A stretch of 58,236 bases of DNA from Bacteriovorax sp. (lineage in GTDB: Bacteria; Bdellovibrionota; Bacteriovoracia; Bacteriovoracales; Bacteriovoracaceae), in the NCBI GenBank assembly GCA_014378525.1, contig JACMNL010000071.1, forward strand, positions 1 to 58,236, in the 5' to 3' direction. A model generated the notes under the pieces. The model worked only from the letters and a program-made list of their open reading frames with translations, did no database searches and was not told the origin of the DNA. A program made the translations under genes and the position numbers. Shown here piece by piece: positions 43,419 to 53,036 of this stretch (the first letter of the stretch is position 1; the number at the start of each line of letters is the position of its first letter).

Positions 43419-46400
43419 ACATTTTTGTAAGTGAAAAATTCCCGGTCACACCGTCTTCGATACTGATCGCCGCTGCATTCGTAAGATTTACAGCTTCTTT
43501 AATATCCATCGCCAGTGTCTGGTCTTTAATATACTTCGCATGAATTGGATTCATCATGATAGCTTTCAGTTTATCATTCCCGTTATACGAGATTGAAATT
43601 CTGTCATCAACTTTGAAATCCATATTCTTTCTTTGCTTCTGGATACCACCGGCAATTTCGCGGGCGATCCCTTCATCAATTAAATCCTGATCAAGCTTAG
43701 TATCCATGTCGACAGAAATGAAACGGTTACTCATCGCCTCAGTTCCTTCTTTCGCTTCCCTGAAAATTAAAATCTCTTCTGGATAGAAAGTGATTCCATC
43801 AAGAGCGAGTTCGCCTTTTTCTTCAAGAGTCGCAAGTGCAGCTCCGTCGAGTTTTTCGATCATCACTTTATATTTCCCCATATCCTTTCCAAGTTTTTTA
43901 CCTAAAAGAGGAAGGTTCGCTTTCGCATAAAGTTTGATGAATTTATTTTCATCAGTCGATAGCTCGATGTTTTTTACGTTTAGTTCTATCTGGATATATT
44001 CAGACAGCTTCGAGATTTCATTCAGAAGTTTCTGATCTTTATGAATGATTGTTAAACGTCTAAGCGGCGTTTTAACTTTAATCTGCACCAAATTTCTCTT
44101 CTGACGGCCGAGAAGAATAATCTGCTGCATTCTTCCGACTGCCACTTCCAGGTCACTGTTGATTAAATAATCATTCGGCATCGGGTATTCACAAAGGTGA
44201 ACAGACAATGGCTCAGCAGGATTCATCTTTCTCATTTCCTGGAACACATACTCAGAGAAGAAAGGTGAGAATGGTGCCATTGAAATTGTAAGCTCTCTCA
44301 GAGCTGTATAAAGAGTCGAATAGGCCGCACACTTGTCATCAGTCAGTCCGTCGCCCCAGAAACGTGCACGGTTAAGTCTGATGTACCAGTTTGTTAAGTC
44401 TTCGATGAATGTGAAGAGAGCAGGGACTACGTTGTATAAATGGTATTCTTCCATTTCAAACGCGATGTTTTTCTTTAACGTTTGAAGGTTCGATAATAAC
44501 CAGCGGTCAACGATGTTATCAGATGTCTTAAAGTTTTTAACCGGAGACCAGCCGTCTACTTCAGCGTAGGTCTGGAAAAATTTAAATGAGTTCTGCCATG
44601 GAAGAAGAACTTTTCTAACCATGTCCTTTACACCAGCATCGACGAAGCGCTGCTCTTCGCCTTTAACTAATCCTGAGTTGATTAAATAAAGTCTTAAGGC
44701 ATCGGCACCGAAAGTTTCCATTAAGTCATCTGGTGGCGTGTAGTTCTTTAAACTCTTCGACATTTTTTTACCGTCTTCGGCCATAACGAGACCGTTAACG
44801 ATAACGTTTTTAAAAGCGGGCTTGTCAAAAAGCGCAGTCGATAAAACTGTTAATGTATAAAACCATCCACGCGTCTGATCGAGACCTTCAGCGATGAATT
44901 CAGCAGGGAAACCATGCTCGAACATTTCTTTATTTTCGAACGGGTAGTGAAGTTGAGCGTACGGCATTGAACCTGATTCAAACCAGCAGTCTAAAACTTC
45001 CGGAATTCTTCTGTATGTTCCTTCTTCGCCTGTTTGCTGGAAAGTTAAGTCGTCGACACTTTCTTTGTGAAGGTCAGTAACTTTTGTTCCAGTGTATTTA
45101 TAAAGTTCTTCGATTGAACCAATACAAATTCTGTTATCAGTTTTGTCGTTGATCCAGATAGGAATCGGAGTACCCCAGATTCTGTTTCTTGAGATCGCCC
45201 AGTCGCGTGCGCCTTCAAGCCATTTACCGAAGCGGCCTTCTTTGATGTGCGAAGGAGTCCAGTTGATCTGTGAGTTTGATTTTAGTAAACGCTCTTTAAT
45301 TTTTTCAACACTCACATACCATGATGGAATTGATTTATAGATCAGCGGAGTGTTGGTACGAGGGCAGAATGGATAACTGTGAACTAAAACGCCCTGGTCA
45401 TAAAGTTTACCTTCGTCCTTTAATTTTTTAATGATTTCTTTATCTGCAGTTTTTACGTGAACACCGGCGAAGTCGAAAACTTCAGATGTAAACTTTCCGG
45501 CATCATCAACCGGGCATTCGATCGCAGAGATCGAAGCTTCTTTCATAACTCTATTATCGTCTTCCCCGAATGCAGGAGCGATGTGAACGATACCCGTACC
45601 GTCACCAGTTGTAACATAGTTGTCGTTAAGAACTACGAATGCACCAACTGCTTCATCTTTTTTGAAGTATGGAAATAATGGCTCGTAACGAGTGCCTTTC
45701 AACTGAGCACCTGTGTACGATTCCAACACTTCATAATTTCTTTTTTTCGAATAAGCTTCAACTCTGTCTTTCGCGATGATGAACTTAATATCTTTATCTT
45801 TATCGTGAACTTTTACGTATTCGATTTCTGCGCCCATACAAAGAGCTAAGTTTGAAGGAAGGGTCCATGGAGTTGTCGTCCAGGCAGCGATATAAAAATC
45901 CTGGTCTTTAACTTTGAATAAAACAGTGACAGCAGGATCCTGTACGTCCTGATAGTTTGAAGTGGCTTCAAAATTTGAAAGAACAGTTCCAAGTGCCGTT
46001 GAGAATGGAACAACTTTTGTTCCCTGGTATATGTAATCTTTTCTCCACAGCTCGGAAATTACCCACCATACAGATTCCATGAATTCCGGGTCCATAGTTT
46101 TGTAATCATTTTTGAAATCAACCCAGCGGCCGATTCTTGTGATCGTGCGCTCCCATTCACTCGTGTAACGTTGAACGATGGCGCGGCACTGGTCGTTGTA
46201 GCCTTTAACACCGAATTGTTTTACGGCGTCCTGAGCAGACATTCCTAATTTTTTATCGATTTCGTTTTCAATCGGAAGACCGTGACAGTCCCAGCCAAAA
46301 CGTCTTTCAACGTAGCGGCCTTTCATCGTGAAATATCTTGGAACAATATCTTTTAATGTTGAAGCAAGTAAATGTCCGTGGTGTGGAAGACCTGTGGCAA

Positions 46401-46569
46401 ATGGAGGCCCGTCATAGAAAATATACGGTTTGCCTTTTTTTGTCTGATCAAGAGACTTTTTAAAAATGTCCTGCTCGCGCCAGAATTCCAGAATTTTATG
46501 TTCAGTTTTGACGAAAGAAAAAGAGGTATTCTCCGATTCATTTACTTCGGTATTGAGATCAGTTGACAC
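43417..46569 (-). CDS. ileS: Isoleucyl-tRNA synthetase, eukaryote-like (type 2)
   Basis: IleRS charges tRNA-Ile. The 1050-residue length and motif GLPHHGHLLAS near residue 60 (HxGH class I motif), with KMSKSLKNY near 600, identify a class Ia enzyme. Bacterial type 1 enzymes are about 930 residues and read PPYANGxIHxGH. The PPFATGLPHHGH form and long C-terminal extension fit type 2, which is often naturally resistant to mupirocin. Editing-domain motifs (AWTTTPWTLPSNLAL) are present. The start is GTG 46569 (minus), with GGAG five bases upstream. Confidence 0.95.
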   Translation of the reverse strand: MSTDLNTEVNESENTSFSFVKTEHKILEFWREQDIFKKSLDQTKKGKPYIFYDGPPFATGLPHHGHLLASTLKDIVPRYFTMKGRYVERRFGWDCHGLPIENEIDKKLGMSAQDAVKQFGVKGYNDQCRAIVQRYTSEWERTITRIGRWVDFKNDYKTMDPEFMESVWWVISELWRKDYIYQGTKVVPFSTALGTVLSNFEATSNYQDVQDPAVTVLFKVKDQDFYIAAWTTTPWTLPSNLALCMGAEIEYVKVHDKDKDIKFIIAKDRVEAYSKKRNYEVLESYTGAQLKGTRYEPLFPYFKKDEAVGAFVVLNDNYVTTGDGTGIVHIAPAFGEDDNRVMKEASISAIECPVDDAGKFTSEVFDFAGVHVKTADKEIIKKLKDEGKLYDQGVLVHSYPFCPRTNTPLIYKSIPSWYVSVEKIKERLLKSNSQINWTPSHIKEGRFGKWLEGARDWAISRNRIWGTPIPIWINDKTDNRICIGSIEELYKYTGTKVTDLHKESVDDLTFQQTGEEGTYRRIPEVLDCWFESGSMPYAQLHYPFENKEMFEHGFPAEFIAEGLDQTRGWFYTLTVLSTALFDKPAFKNVIVNGLVMAEDGKKMSKSLKNYTPPDDLMETFGADALRLYLINSGLVKGEEQRFVDAGVKDMVRKVLLPWQNSFKFFQTYAEVDGWSPVKNFKTSDNIVDRWLLSNLQTLKKNIAFEMEEYHLYNVVPALFTFIEDLTNWYIRLNRARFWGDGLTDDKCAAYSTLYTALRELTISMAPFSPFFSEYVFQEMRKMNPAEPLSVHLCEYPMPNDYLINSDLEVAVGRMQQIILLGRQKRNLVQIKVKTPLRRLTIIHKDQKLLNEISKLSEYIQIELNVKNIELSTDENKFIKLYAKANLPLLGKKLGKDMGKYKVMIEKLDGAALATLEEKGELALDGITFYPEEILIFREAKEGTEAMSNRFISVDMDTKLDQDLIDEGIAREIAGGIQKQRKNMDFKVDDRISISYNGNDKLKAIMMNPIHAKYIKDQTLAMDIKEAVNLTNAAAISIEDGVTGNFSLTKM

Positions 46570-46673
46570 GTGGGCTCCTTAGATTTGATTCACGGGAGAA
46601 ATTTTATCACTAAGCAGCTGGTTTTTCCAGTGAGAACCTTCATATATGAGAGGGGATTACCGATATTGTTTGT

Positions 46674-48116
46674 ATGAAATGGATGATTCTCACTCTCGCA
46701 CTCGGCTTAACAAGCAGCTTCTTTTTTGAAGTGCATGCAGACGAGTCAGTAAAACCGGCCAAAGTCGAATTCAGAGGACAAAAAGAAAGTGTCACCGACT
46801 GGGGGAATTTACCCGTAGAGTCTTTTTTATCTTTCAAAGACTGGAAAGAAGAAAGTGATATCAGAGACCAGGTTCCCGAATGGGAAAAGATTATCCGCGA
46901 GCGTAACCACAAAGAAATCGCCGGAAGAATTTACCAATGCGTAGGGATTTGCAGAGTCGATCACGGAGAAAGTTTTTTCAACGGATCTTACCGCACAGGA
47001 CTTTACGAAGGTGATGAAGTGCAGACTGTCGGCGATAGTTATGCCTGGATTTTTTTACTCGACGGAACAATGATCCGGCTGTCTCCGCAGTCATCAATTA
47101 CATTCAATGAATTCAATATTGGTATAAAAGAAAATTTTATAAGTGCACGAGTGAATGCCGGAAATATTTTATGGCTTTCACGCCATGAAAATAGTTTTAA
47201 ACCAGTTGATGTAAGGGAGACCGATATTTCTTTTTTCCCGTACTCGGAATATGAATCGCTGCCTGTTACTGATAAAAAACCCTATATCGAAGACGATCTG
47301 ATTGAGCTGGTTTCAAAACCGAATACCAACATGAATCACTATAAAAATCTCAATGAAAAAGTACAGGCCAATAATAAAATGACGAAAGGTAAACCTACGT
47401 ATGCATTTATTGTCATGCCGAATTCTACTCTGATGGGACTTTCTCCCAGCGTAGAAATCGTGGCCCTTGTCGGTGGAAAAACATTTTTTAAAAAGCGCTC
47501 TGATGAAACGATGGGGCTTGAAAAAAACGATGATTCACCCAATGATCTTTTTTTACAGATGCGAGGGTATGATAATAAAACCTTGAATACGATCCAGGAA
47601 GATACCTGGATTACCGTAGATGAAAAAGGTAGAAATTATGCACAAGAAAGCGATGTAAGAAGACTTGATGTCGGTGAGTTCATCACCAAAAGAATTCCGA
47701 GCATCATGCATGGACGAGAGATTTTTTTAGAGCGATACTCAGAATTTGCTTTCAGGGAAAAATACGATCCGCTCATTCTTGCAAAGAATGACGGCTACAG
47801 ACTCTGGGGAGCGTTGACTTCAAAAGAAGGTGAGAAAAAATCTGATTTAGAGCTGCGCCTGGAATTTTTAAAAGAGTATTTCAGGAGAGTGGAGACGACG
47901 AATCTTCTGGCGTCATCGCGATTTAAAGAGCGTCTGGAAGGCCGTGGTGAAAAAGCACTGACCATGGAATATGGGGATTACTTTTATGTGAAAGCGCTGC
48001 ATTTATACTATCAATACGGTGAAAAATTGCGCGACAAAACAGGTGACAAAGAAACCGGAGAAGTTTTAAACTCAACAACAAAACTACTCTGGAAAAAAAT
48101 GAATGGAATCAGGTAA
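46674..48116 (+). CDS. Secreted FecR-domain protein
   Basis: A signal peptide (about 1-22, ending VHAD) leads to a FecR-like domain (about 82-165). There, YRTGLYEGDEVQTVGDSYAW and IRLSPQSSITF match the 'G..l..Gd.v.t......l.l.dGt.i.l.p.S' pattern. The C-terminal 300 residues are charged and mainly helical, without known motifs. FecR domains occur in signalling and in extracellular structural proteins; no sigma gene is adjacent here, so a structural or binding role is more likely. It overlaps maf by 14 bases. Confidence 0.75.
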   Translation: MKWMILTLALGLTSSFFFEVHADESVKPAKVEFRGQKESVTDWGNLPVESFLSFKDWKEESDIRDQVPEWEKIIRERNHKEIAGRIYQCVGICRVDHGESFFNGSYRTGLYEGDEVQTVGDSYAWIFLLDGTMIRLSPQSSITFNEFNIGIKENFISARVNAGNILWLSRHENSFKPVDVRETDISFFPYSEYESLPVTDKKPYIEDDLIELVSKPNTNMNHYKNLNEKVQANNKMTKGKPTYAFIVMPNSTLMGLSPSVEIVALVGGKTFFKKRSDETMGLEKNDDSPNDLFLQMRGYDNKTLNTIQEDTWITVDEKGRNYAQESDVRRLDVGEFITKRIPSIMHGREIFLERYSEFAFREKYDPLILAKNDGYRLWGALTSKEGEKKSDLELRLEFLKEYFRRVETTNLLASSRFKERLEGRGEKALTMEYGDYFYVKALHLYYQYGEKLRDKTGDKETGEVLNSTTKLLWKKMNGIR

Positions 48117-48717
48117 ATTTACACTTGTACTGGGCTCTCAAAGTCCGAGACGCAAACAACTTCTTTCATGGATTAATATCCCGTTTCAAATTCTTACTGC
48201 AGATCTCGATGAAGTTTCGACAGAAACAGATTCAGAAAAAATTGCAGTAGATATCGCTTCTCAAAAGGCCCATGCGGTTTTAAAAAAAGCAGGTGATATT
48301 AAAAAACCTTTTATCATTTCTTCAGACACTATCGTTGTTTTGAATAATGTTCTCTACGCAAAACCAGCAGACAAAGAAGATGCGAGAAGAATCCTGAATG
48401 AACTGGCCGGACACACTCATGAAGTTATAACTGGCGTGAGTTTTTTATTTCATGATGATAACAACAGGCTTCGTGAACATACATTTTATGATTCAACTGA
48501 AGTGACCTTCACTGATATACCGAAAGAATTGATGGATAGTTATATTGAGACAGGGGATTCACTGGATAAAGCGGGTGCCTACGGCATTCAAGGACCAAGT
48601 CTCACGTTCATTTCAAAACTAAACGGAAGCTATTCGAACGTCGTAGGTTTTCCCATCGATAAAATTCTTAGCGAACTTGCTATCATCCTCGGCGATGACT
48701 GGCGAAAAACCTTTTAA
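48103..48717 (+). CDS. maf: Maf nucleoside-triphosphate pyrophosphatase
   Basis: Maf proteins hydrolyse non-canonical or modified nucleotides to monophosphates. LVLGSQSPRRKQLLSW is the signature nucleotide loop. SSDTIVVLNNVLYAKPADKE carries the catalytic Asp and Lys, and DSYIETGDSLDKAGAYGIQG completes the pattern. The dTTP- and 7mGTP-acting subgroups cannot be split with certainty. The start lies inside the FecR gene. Confidence 0.93.
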   Translation: MESGKFTLVLGSQSPRRKQLLSWINIPFQILTADLDEVSTETDSEKIAVDIASQKAHAVLKKAGDIKKPFIISSDTIVVLNNVLYAKPADKEDARRILNELAGHTHEVITGVSFLFHDDNNRLREHTFYDSTEVTFTDIPKELMDSYIETGDSLDKAGAYGIQGPSLTFISKLNGSYSNVVGFPIDKILSELAIILGDDWRKTF

Positions 48718-48724
48718 ATTTTTG

Positions 48725-48928
48725 TTAACGTAATTTCTTAGTCGGCCTGAAACTATTATTCTTCTTAACAGATCTTGTCGGTCTAAGGCTCAGCGTCTTC
48801 ATACCTGCAGAAGTCTTATCAAGCGATGATCTTGCGATCGTCACAGTTCTTCCCATGCTTGTAGCTTTTGAGTAGGTTGGAGTTTCTTCGATTGGTGTAG
48901 TTGTCGTAGATTGATTGTCAGTAGTCAT
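48725..48928 (-). CDS. Small basic Thr/Ser-rich protein
   Basis: This 67-residue protein has a Thr-rich acidic start (DNQSTTTTPIEETP) and a strongly basic end (RPTRSVKKNNSFRPTKKLR). There is no signal peptide or membrane helix, and it is likely disordered. AGAGGA at a proper distance before the ATG supports translation. Nucleic-acid or ribosome binding is possible from charge alone. Confidence 0.55.
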   Translation of the reverse strand: MTTDNQSTTTTPIEETPTYSKATSMGRTVTIARSSLDKTSAGMKTLSLRPTRSVKKNNSFRPTKKLR

Positions 48929-49278
48929 AAAATCCTCTTTTGTTAAAATTGTTAAATGTCGTAAATCCGGTTTTGTAACCCTATTCCGTCATTAACAATT
49001 CCTTCTCGGAGGTAATTGCAGAAGTGAGAACGAGGTTACTTAGAAGGTATTGTAGTCAATAGCATCTCCTTACAAATTCAAAACCGACTAAAGCACTCTT
49101 CTTATCGGTGTTGATGACTAAGTCCTTAAGCCAATTATACTCCCCATATTTCTTTTTTCCTACCCCCCCTGTAATAGGCAAACTTTCCCTGCTCCCGAAA
49201 GTTGTAAATCATTGAAATCTAGGTCATCCTAAGTACTTAATTAGCATAAGAAGTGCCAATAAAATAAGGTGAAGAAGC
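48929..49278. other. 350-base intergenic region before the TRAP operon
   Basis: No coding frame is convincing. AATTGTTAAATG (48947-48958) and CATTAACAATT (48990-49000) form an 11-pair dyad with one bulge around 31 bases, close to the start of the small basic gene. Further right are GGAGGT/ATCTCC and ACCGA/TCGGT pairings and a palindrome GACTAAGTC (49124-49132). The TRAP promoter must lie at the right end, but no clear consensus is seen. Confidence 0.4.
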
Positions 49279-50256
49279 ATGCGCAAGCTTGGACTGCTCG
49301 GATTTGTATTAACTTTATCATTCATTGCAACCTCATGTTCTATAAACAAAATGGCAGTAGGTGGGGCCTCTGGCCTAATCTCTAGTTCGAGTGATGGCCT
49401 TTTAGCAGAATCAAATTTCGAAATTTTTAAGAGTGGAGTGGCAGGCAATCTCGTTTTGATTGAAGGCATGCTCGCACAATCTCCGGAAAATTTAAATCTG
49501 CTTTCTGTTTTGAATAAAGGTTACGCGGGTTATGCATTCGCGGTGAATGAAACACAAATGTACGAAGAAGAATGGGCAGAGTTAAAGAGTGAAGAAGGGA
49601 AGAGGCAAGCACTTTTAAATTACACACGTTCAATGAATTTCGGTTTCCGTTATTTAAACGATAAAGGAATTGAATTGAAAGATGTTCTTGCTCACATGAA
49701 TGATGGCTCATGGATTAAATCTACACTTGATAAAAAATTAAGTGATAACAAACGCGATCTTGAAGTTGTCCTTTTTACTGCTCAATCAATGGCCGCTTTA
49801 ATTAATTTGCAAAAAGATAATATGGGTCTGGTTTCACAACTGACTGCTGCCAAAGGAATGTTCGACTGGGTTTGCTCAAAAGATCCTTCAATCAACTATG
49901 GTACATGCGATATTTTTAACGGCGCCTATGAAGCAGGACGCCCGGCCATGCTTGGCGGGAACCCAGCTAAAGGAAAAGAAATTTTTCTTAAAGCAATCGC
50001 TGCTCATCCACACAACTGGCTTATCAGAACAAGTTACATGCAGTTTTACTTAATCCCGCAAAACGATGAAACAGGATTTAAAGAGCAAATGCTTGCACTA
50101 AAAGTTTTACATGAAGACTTCGACAAATATTATATTTACTCCAACACAGAGAGAGTCGAAGCAGGTTGGAACAGAGAAACGAATTTAAGATTTTATCAGA
50201 CACTTGCTCTAAAACGATATGAACTTATGAACCGCTTTCAAAAGCAGTTCTTTTAA
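49279..50256 (+). CDS. TRAP-transporter-associated lipoprotein TatT
   Basis: The signal ends in lipobox ATSC (Cys near 20), followed by SINKMAVGGASGLISSSS, typical of the TatT (TRAP T-component) family. The body is a set of TPR-like helices (LIEGMLAQSPENLNLLSVL, AHPHNWLIRTSYMQFY). In Treponema, TatT forms a trimer that binds the DctP partner. It lies directly upstream of the DctP gene with a gap of about ten bases, which supports the call. It should sit in the periplasm, tethered to a membrane. Confidence 0.85.
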   Translation: MRKLGLLGFVLTLSFIATSCSINKMAVGGASGLISSSSDGLLAESNFEIFKSGVAGNLVLIEGMLAQSPENLNLLSVLNKGYAGYAFAVNETQMYEEEWAELKSEEGKRQALLNYTRSMNFGFRYLNDKGIELKDVLAHMNDGSWIKSTLDKKLSDNKRDLEVVLFTAQSMAALINLQKDNMGLVSQLTAAKGMFDWVCSKDPSINYGTCDIFNGAYEAGRPAMLGGNPAKGKEIFLKAIAAHPHNWLIRTSYMQFYLIPQNDETGFKEQMLALKVLHEDFDKYYIYSNTERVEAGWNRETNLRFYQTLALKRYELMNRFQKQFF

Positions 50257-50268
50257 AAGGTAATGAAA

Positions 50269-51240
50269 ATGAAAACAATTTTACTAGCGTTAACTTTACT
50301 CGCGACAACTCAACTGCAAGCGGCCATTAAAGTAGGAGTTCTTGCTCCTGAAGGAACTGGCTGGGCAAAAAACATTAAACTTATGGCCTCTGAAATCAAG
50401 GACGCCACAAAAGGAAATGTTGAATTTAAAATTTATTACGGTGGATCTCAGGGTGATGAGGTTGAAGTTTTAAGAAAGATCAGGCTAGGCCAGCTTCAAG
50501 GCGGAATTTTCACTGGAAAAACTCTCGGCGAAATCAGTGGAGATGTTCGTGTTATCGAAATTCCATTCACTTTCAACTACGACCGTGAAAAAGCAGTGAA
50601 GACATTAGAAGCAATGGAACCATTCTTCGACCAGAAATTTGCTGAAAAGAAATATAAAAGTTTAGCGACATTTGAAATCGGCCAGGTTTATTTCGTAACT
50701 CAGAAAAAAGTTACGGACTTAAACCAGATTAAATCTTTAAAGATCTGGTCGTGGGATGGAGATCCAATTGTAACGAATATGTTTGAAGCGATGAACCTTA
50801 ATGGAGTTCCTCTTGCTCTTCCTGACGTTCTTCAGTCTCTTTCTACAGGTGTTATCGATGCAGCTTACGCTCCACCAATCGGTATGATCGCTCTTCAGTG
50901 GAACACAAAAGTTAAGTACATGATCGACTTTCCGGTTTCATTTTCTATCGGTGCTTTTGTTATCACTAGTAACATCTGGAACAAGGTTAGCCCTGCTGAC
51001 CAGAAAGCAACTATGGATATTGCAAAAAAATATGAAAAATTAATCAACAGCGGAAATGCAAAAGACAATGCTGATGCTCTTGCTGCCATGAAAGACCAGA
51101 AAATTGAATTCGTAAAATTCAGTGATGCAGAAGTGAAAGTTGCAAAGACATATAGAGATGCAATGGTGAAAAAATTAACTGGGAAACTTTTCTCTGCTGA
51201 TTCACTAAAAAGATTAAACGCAGAAATGGCCAAGAAATAG
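50269..51240 (+). CDS. TRAP transporter substrate-binding protein (DctP family)
   Basis: A signal peptide (about 1-18, ending LQAA) precedes a DctP-fold protein. IKVGVLAPEGTGWAKNIKLM opens the fold, GSQGDEVEVLRKIRLGQLQG is the usual early helix, and SLKIWSWDGDPIV with VPLALPDVLQSLSTGVIDA forms the ligand cleft. The Arg normally found in the binding helix (usually R.p) is replaced by the WSWDGDP region, so the ligand may not be a simple carboxylate. ATG 50269 is eight bases after AAAAGG and is preferred over ATG 50263. Confidence 0.92.
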   Translation: MKTILLALTLLATTQLQAAIKVGVLAPEGTGWAKNIKLMASEIKDATKGNVEFKIYYGGSQGDEVEVLRKIRLGQLQGGIFTGKTLGEISGDVRVIEIPFTFNYDREKAVKTLEAMEPFFDQKFAEKKYKSLATFEIGQVYFVTQKKVTDLNQIKSLKIWSWDGDPIVTNMFEAMNLNGVPLALPDVLQSLSTGVIDAAYAPPIGMIALQWNTKVKYMIDFPVSFSIGAFVITSNIWNKVSPADQKATMDIAKKYEKLINSGNAKDNADALAAMKDQKIEFVKFSDAEVKVAKTYRDAMVKKLTGKLFSADSLKRLNAEMAKK

Positions 51241-51258
51241 TAACGGGAGAGAGACTCT

Positions 51259-51777
51259 GTGGGAATACTGAAAAAAATTGATTATAGCATCGACCGTTTC
51301 GCATCATTCTTATTAGTTTTATGCGTGCTTGCGGTTTTGTTTTGTAGTTCTAGCGCTATCATTTTAAGATGGTTTCATATCAATCTTTATTGGGTGGACC
51401 CGTTTGTCCGTCACACTGTTTTTCTTTCTGCTTTTTTAGGCGGAGTTGTGGCGACGGGAAGATCAAATCATATTTCGATTGACCTCATCAGCAAACTTTT
51501 AGAGTTAAAGCAAAAAGAGCATGCTCGCATTATCATTCACAGAATCGTTTTGATTTCTTCCGCCCTTATTATGTTATGGCTATTCAAAGCTTCAATTGGA
51601 TTTATGCAAAGTGAGATGGAATTCAGCAAAGTTGAATTCTGGGGGATCGGAAGCGGATTTTTAGTAGGTATCATACCTTTTGGTGTCACACTTATCGGCA
51701 TCAGATTTTTTGTTCTTTTTTTACTGAGCTTTGATAAAGATGCTCCGGCACTTCATGGCGTGGGAGTTGTAAAATGA
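51259..51777 (+). CDS. TRAP transporter small membrane subunit (DctQ family)
   Basis: This 172-residue protein has four predicted membrane helices. VRHTVFLSAFLGGVVATGRS followed by HISIDLI is the conserved DctQ core. It pairs with DctM in the inner membrane. GTG 51259 follows GGGAGAGAG. The stop overlaps the dctM start as ATGA. Confidence 0.9.
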   Translation: MGILKKIDYSIDRFASFLLVLCVLAVLFCSSSAIILRWFHINLYWVDPFVRHTVFLSAFLGGVVATGRSNHISIDLISKLLELKQKEHARIIIHRIVLISSALIMLWLFKASIGFMQSEMEFSKVEFWGIGSGFLVGIIPFGVTLIGIRFFVLFLLSFDKDAPALHGVGVVK

Positions 51778-53036
51778 ATGGAATAGCTGCTACAGTTGGA
51801 ATCTGTCTGCTTGCATGCATCGGAGTTCCATTATTTGCCATCATGTCACTAGCGGCCCTTGTCGCTTTTTCTATGGCCGATGTTCAGATCTCAGTTGTCG
51901 CGCAGGAAATTTATAAAATTGCTGCCCAGCCAACAATCGTTACGATCCCGCTTTTTACTTTTGCAGGATATTTAATTGCTGAAAGTAAATCTCCTGAAAG
52001 ACTGATGAGACTTGCTCAAACTGGTCTTGGATGGATTCCCGGTGGTATCTCTATCGTTACACTTATTGTGTGTGCATTTTTTACAGCATTCACCGGTGCT
52101 TCTGGTGTTACGATCATCGCACTTGGCGGTGTTATTTATCCGATCCTGATTAAAGAAGGTTATTCAGAAAAATTTACTCTTGGAACAATTACTGCTTCTG
52201 GTTCACTGGGATTGTTATTTCCTCCTTCACTTCCGATCATTCTTTACGGGATGGTAGGGAAGGTTGATATCGATAAACTTTTTAAGGCCGGAATCATTCC
52301 CGGATTTGTTATCATCATTATTCTTGGTGCGTGGTCACTATACAACGGACCGAGAAATCTGGAAAAGAGACCGTTCATCTTAAAAAACTTTTTACAGGCA
52401 TTGAGAGAAGCCTGGCTAGAGGCCATCCTCCCTGTTGCTGTTCTTATTGGTATCTATGGTGGATTTACCACTGTAACAGAAGCAGCGGCCTTTACTGCGC
52501 TTTACGTTCTGATTGTTGAAGTATGGATCTATAAAGATTTAAAGTTTTTTGAAGATGTTCCAAAGATTGCCATCGATGCCATGAGTTTAGTGGCCGCGAT
52601 TTTACTGGTATTATGTTGTGCTCTTGCATTCACTAACTGGATGGTTGATGAAGACATTCCATTAAAGATCTTTGCTTTGATGAAAGCGCATATTGATAAC
52701 AAGTACACTTTTTTATTGTTCCTGAATTTATTCCTGCTGATCGTTGGATCGGTGATGGATATTTTCAGTGCAATCGTTGTTGTAGTTCCTCTTATTCTTC
52801 CGATCGCACGTGACTTCGGAGTTGATCCGGTTCACATGGCGATGATTTTTTTAACGAACCTGGAAATCGGTTATCTGCATCCGCCGATCGGGATTAACTT
52901 ATTTATTGCGAGTAACAGGTTTAAAAAACCGATTACGGCCCTCTATGCTGCCTCCATACCGTTTTTGATTTTGATGGTCATCGCACTTGTCATCATCACA
53001 TATGTTCCGGCACTAAGTTTATTCTGGTTTAAATAG
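51774..53036 (+). CDS. TRAP transporter large permease (DctM family)
   Basis: This 420-residue protein with about 12 hydrophobic helices carries out sodium-driven import of the substrate delivered by the DctP protein. Motifs include IPLFTFAGYLIAESKSPERL, FTGASGVTIIALGGVIYP, TASGSLGLLFPPSLPIILYG and the C-terminal TNLEIGYLHPPIGINLFIAS. It is coupled to dctQ by a four-base overlap, and its stop codon is immediately followed by the next ATG. Confidence 0.95.
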   Translation: MNGIAATVGICLLACIGVPLFAIMSLAALVAFSMADVQISVVAQEIYKIAAQPTIVTIPLFTFAGYLIAESKSPERLMRLAQTGLGWIPGGISIVTLIVCAFFTAFTGASGVTIIALGGVIYPILIKEGYSEKFTLGTITASGSLGLLFPPSLPIILYGMVGKVDIDKLFKAGIIPGFVIIIILGAWSLYNGPRNLEKRPFILKNFLQALREAWLEAILPVAVLIGIYGGFTTVTEAAAFTALYVLIVEVWIYKDLKFFEDVPKIAIDAMSLVAAILLVLCCALAFTNWMVDEDIPLKIFALMKAHIDNKYTFLLFLNLFLLIVGSVMDIFSAIVVVVPLILPIARDFGVDPVHMAMIFLTNLEIGYLHPPIGINLFIASNRFKKPITALYAASIPFLILMVIALVIITYVPALSLFWFK

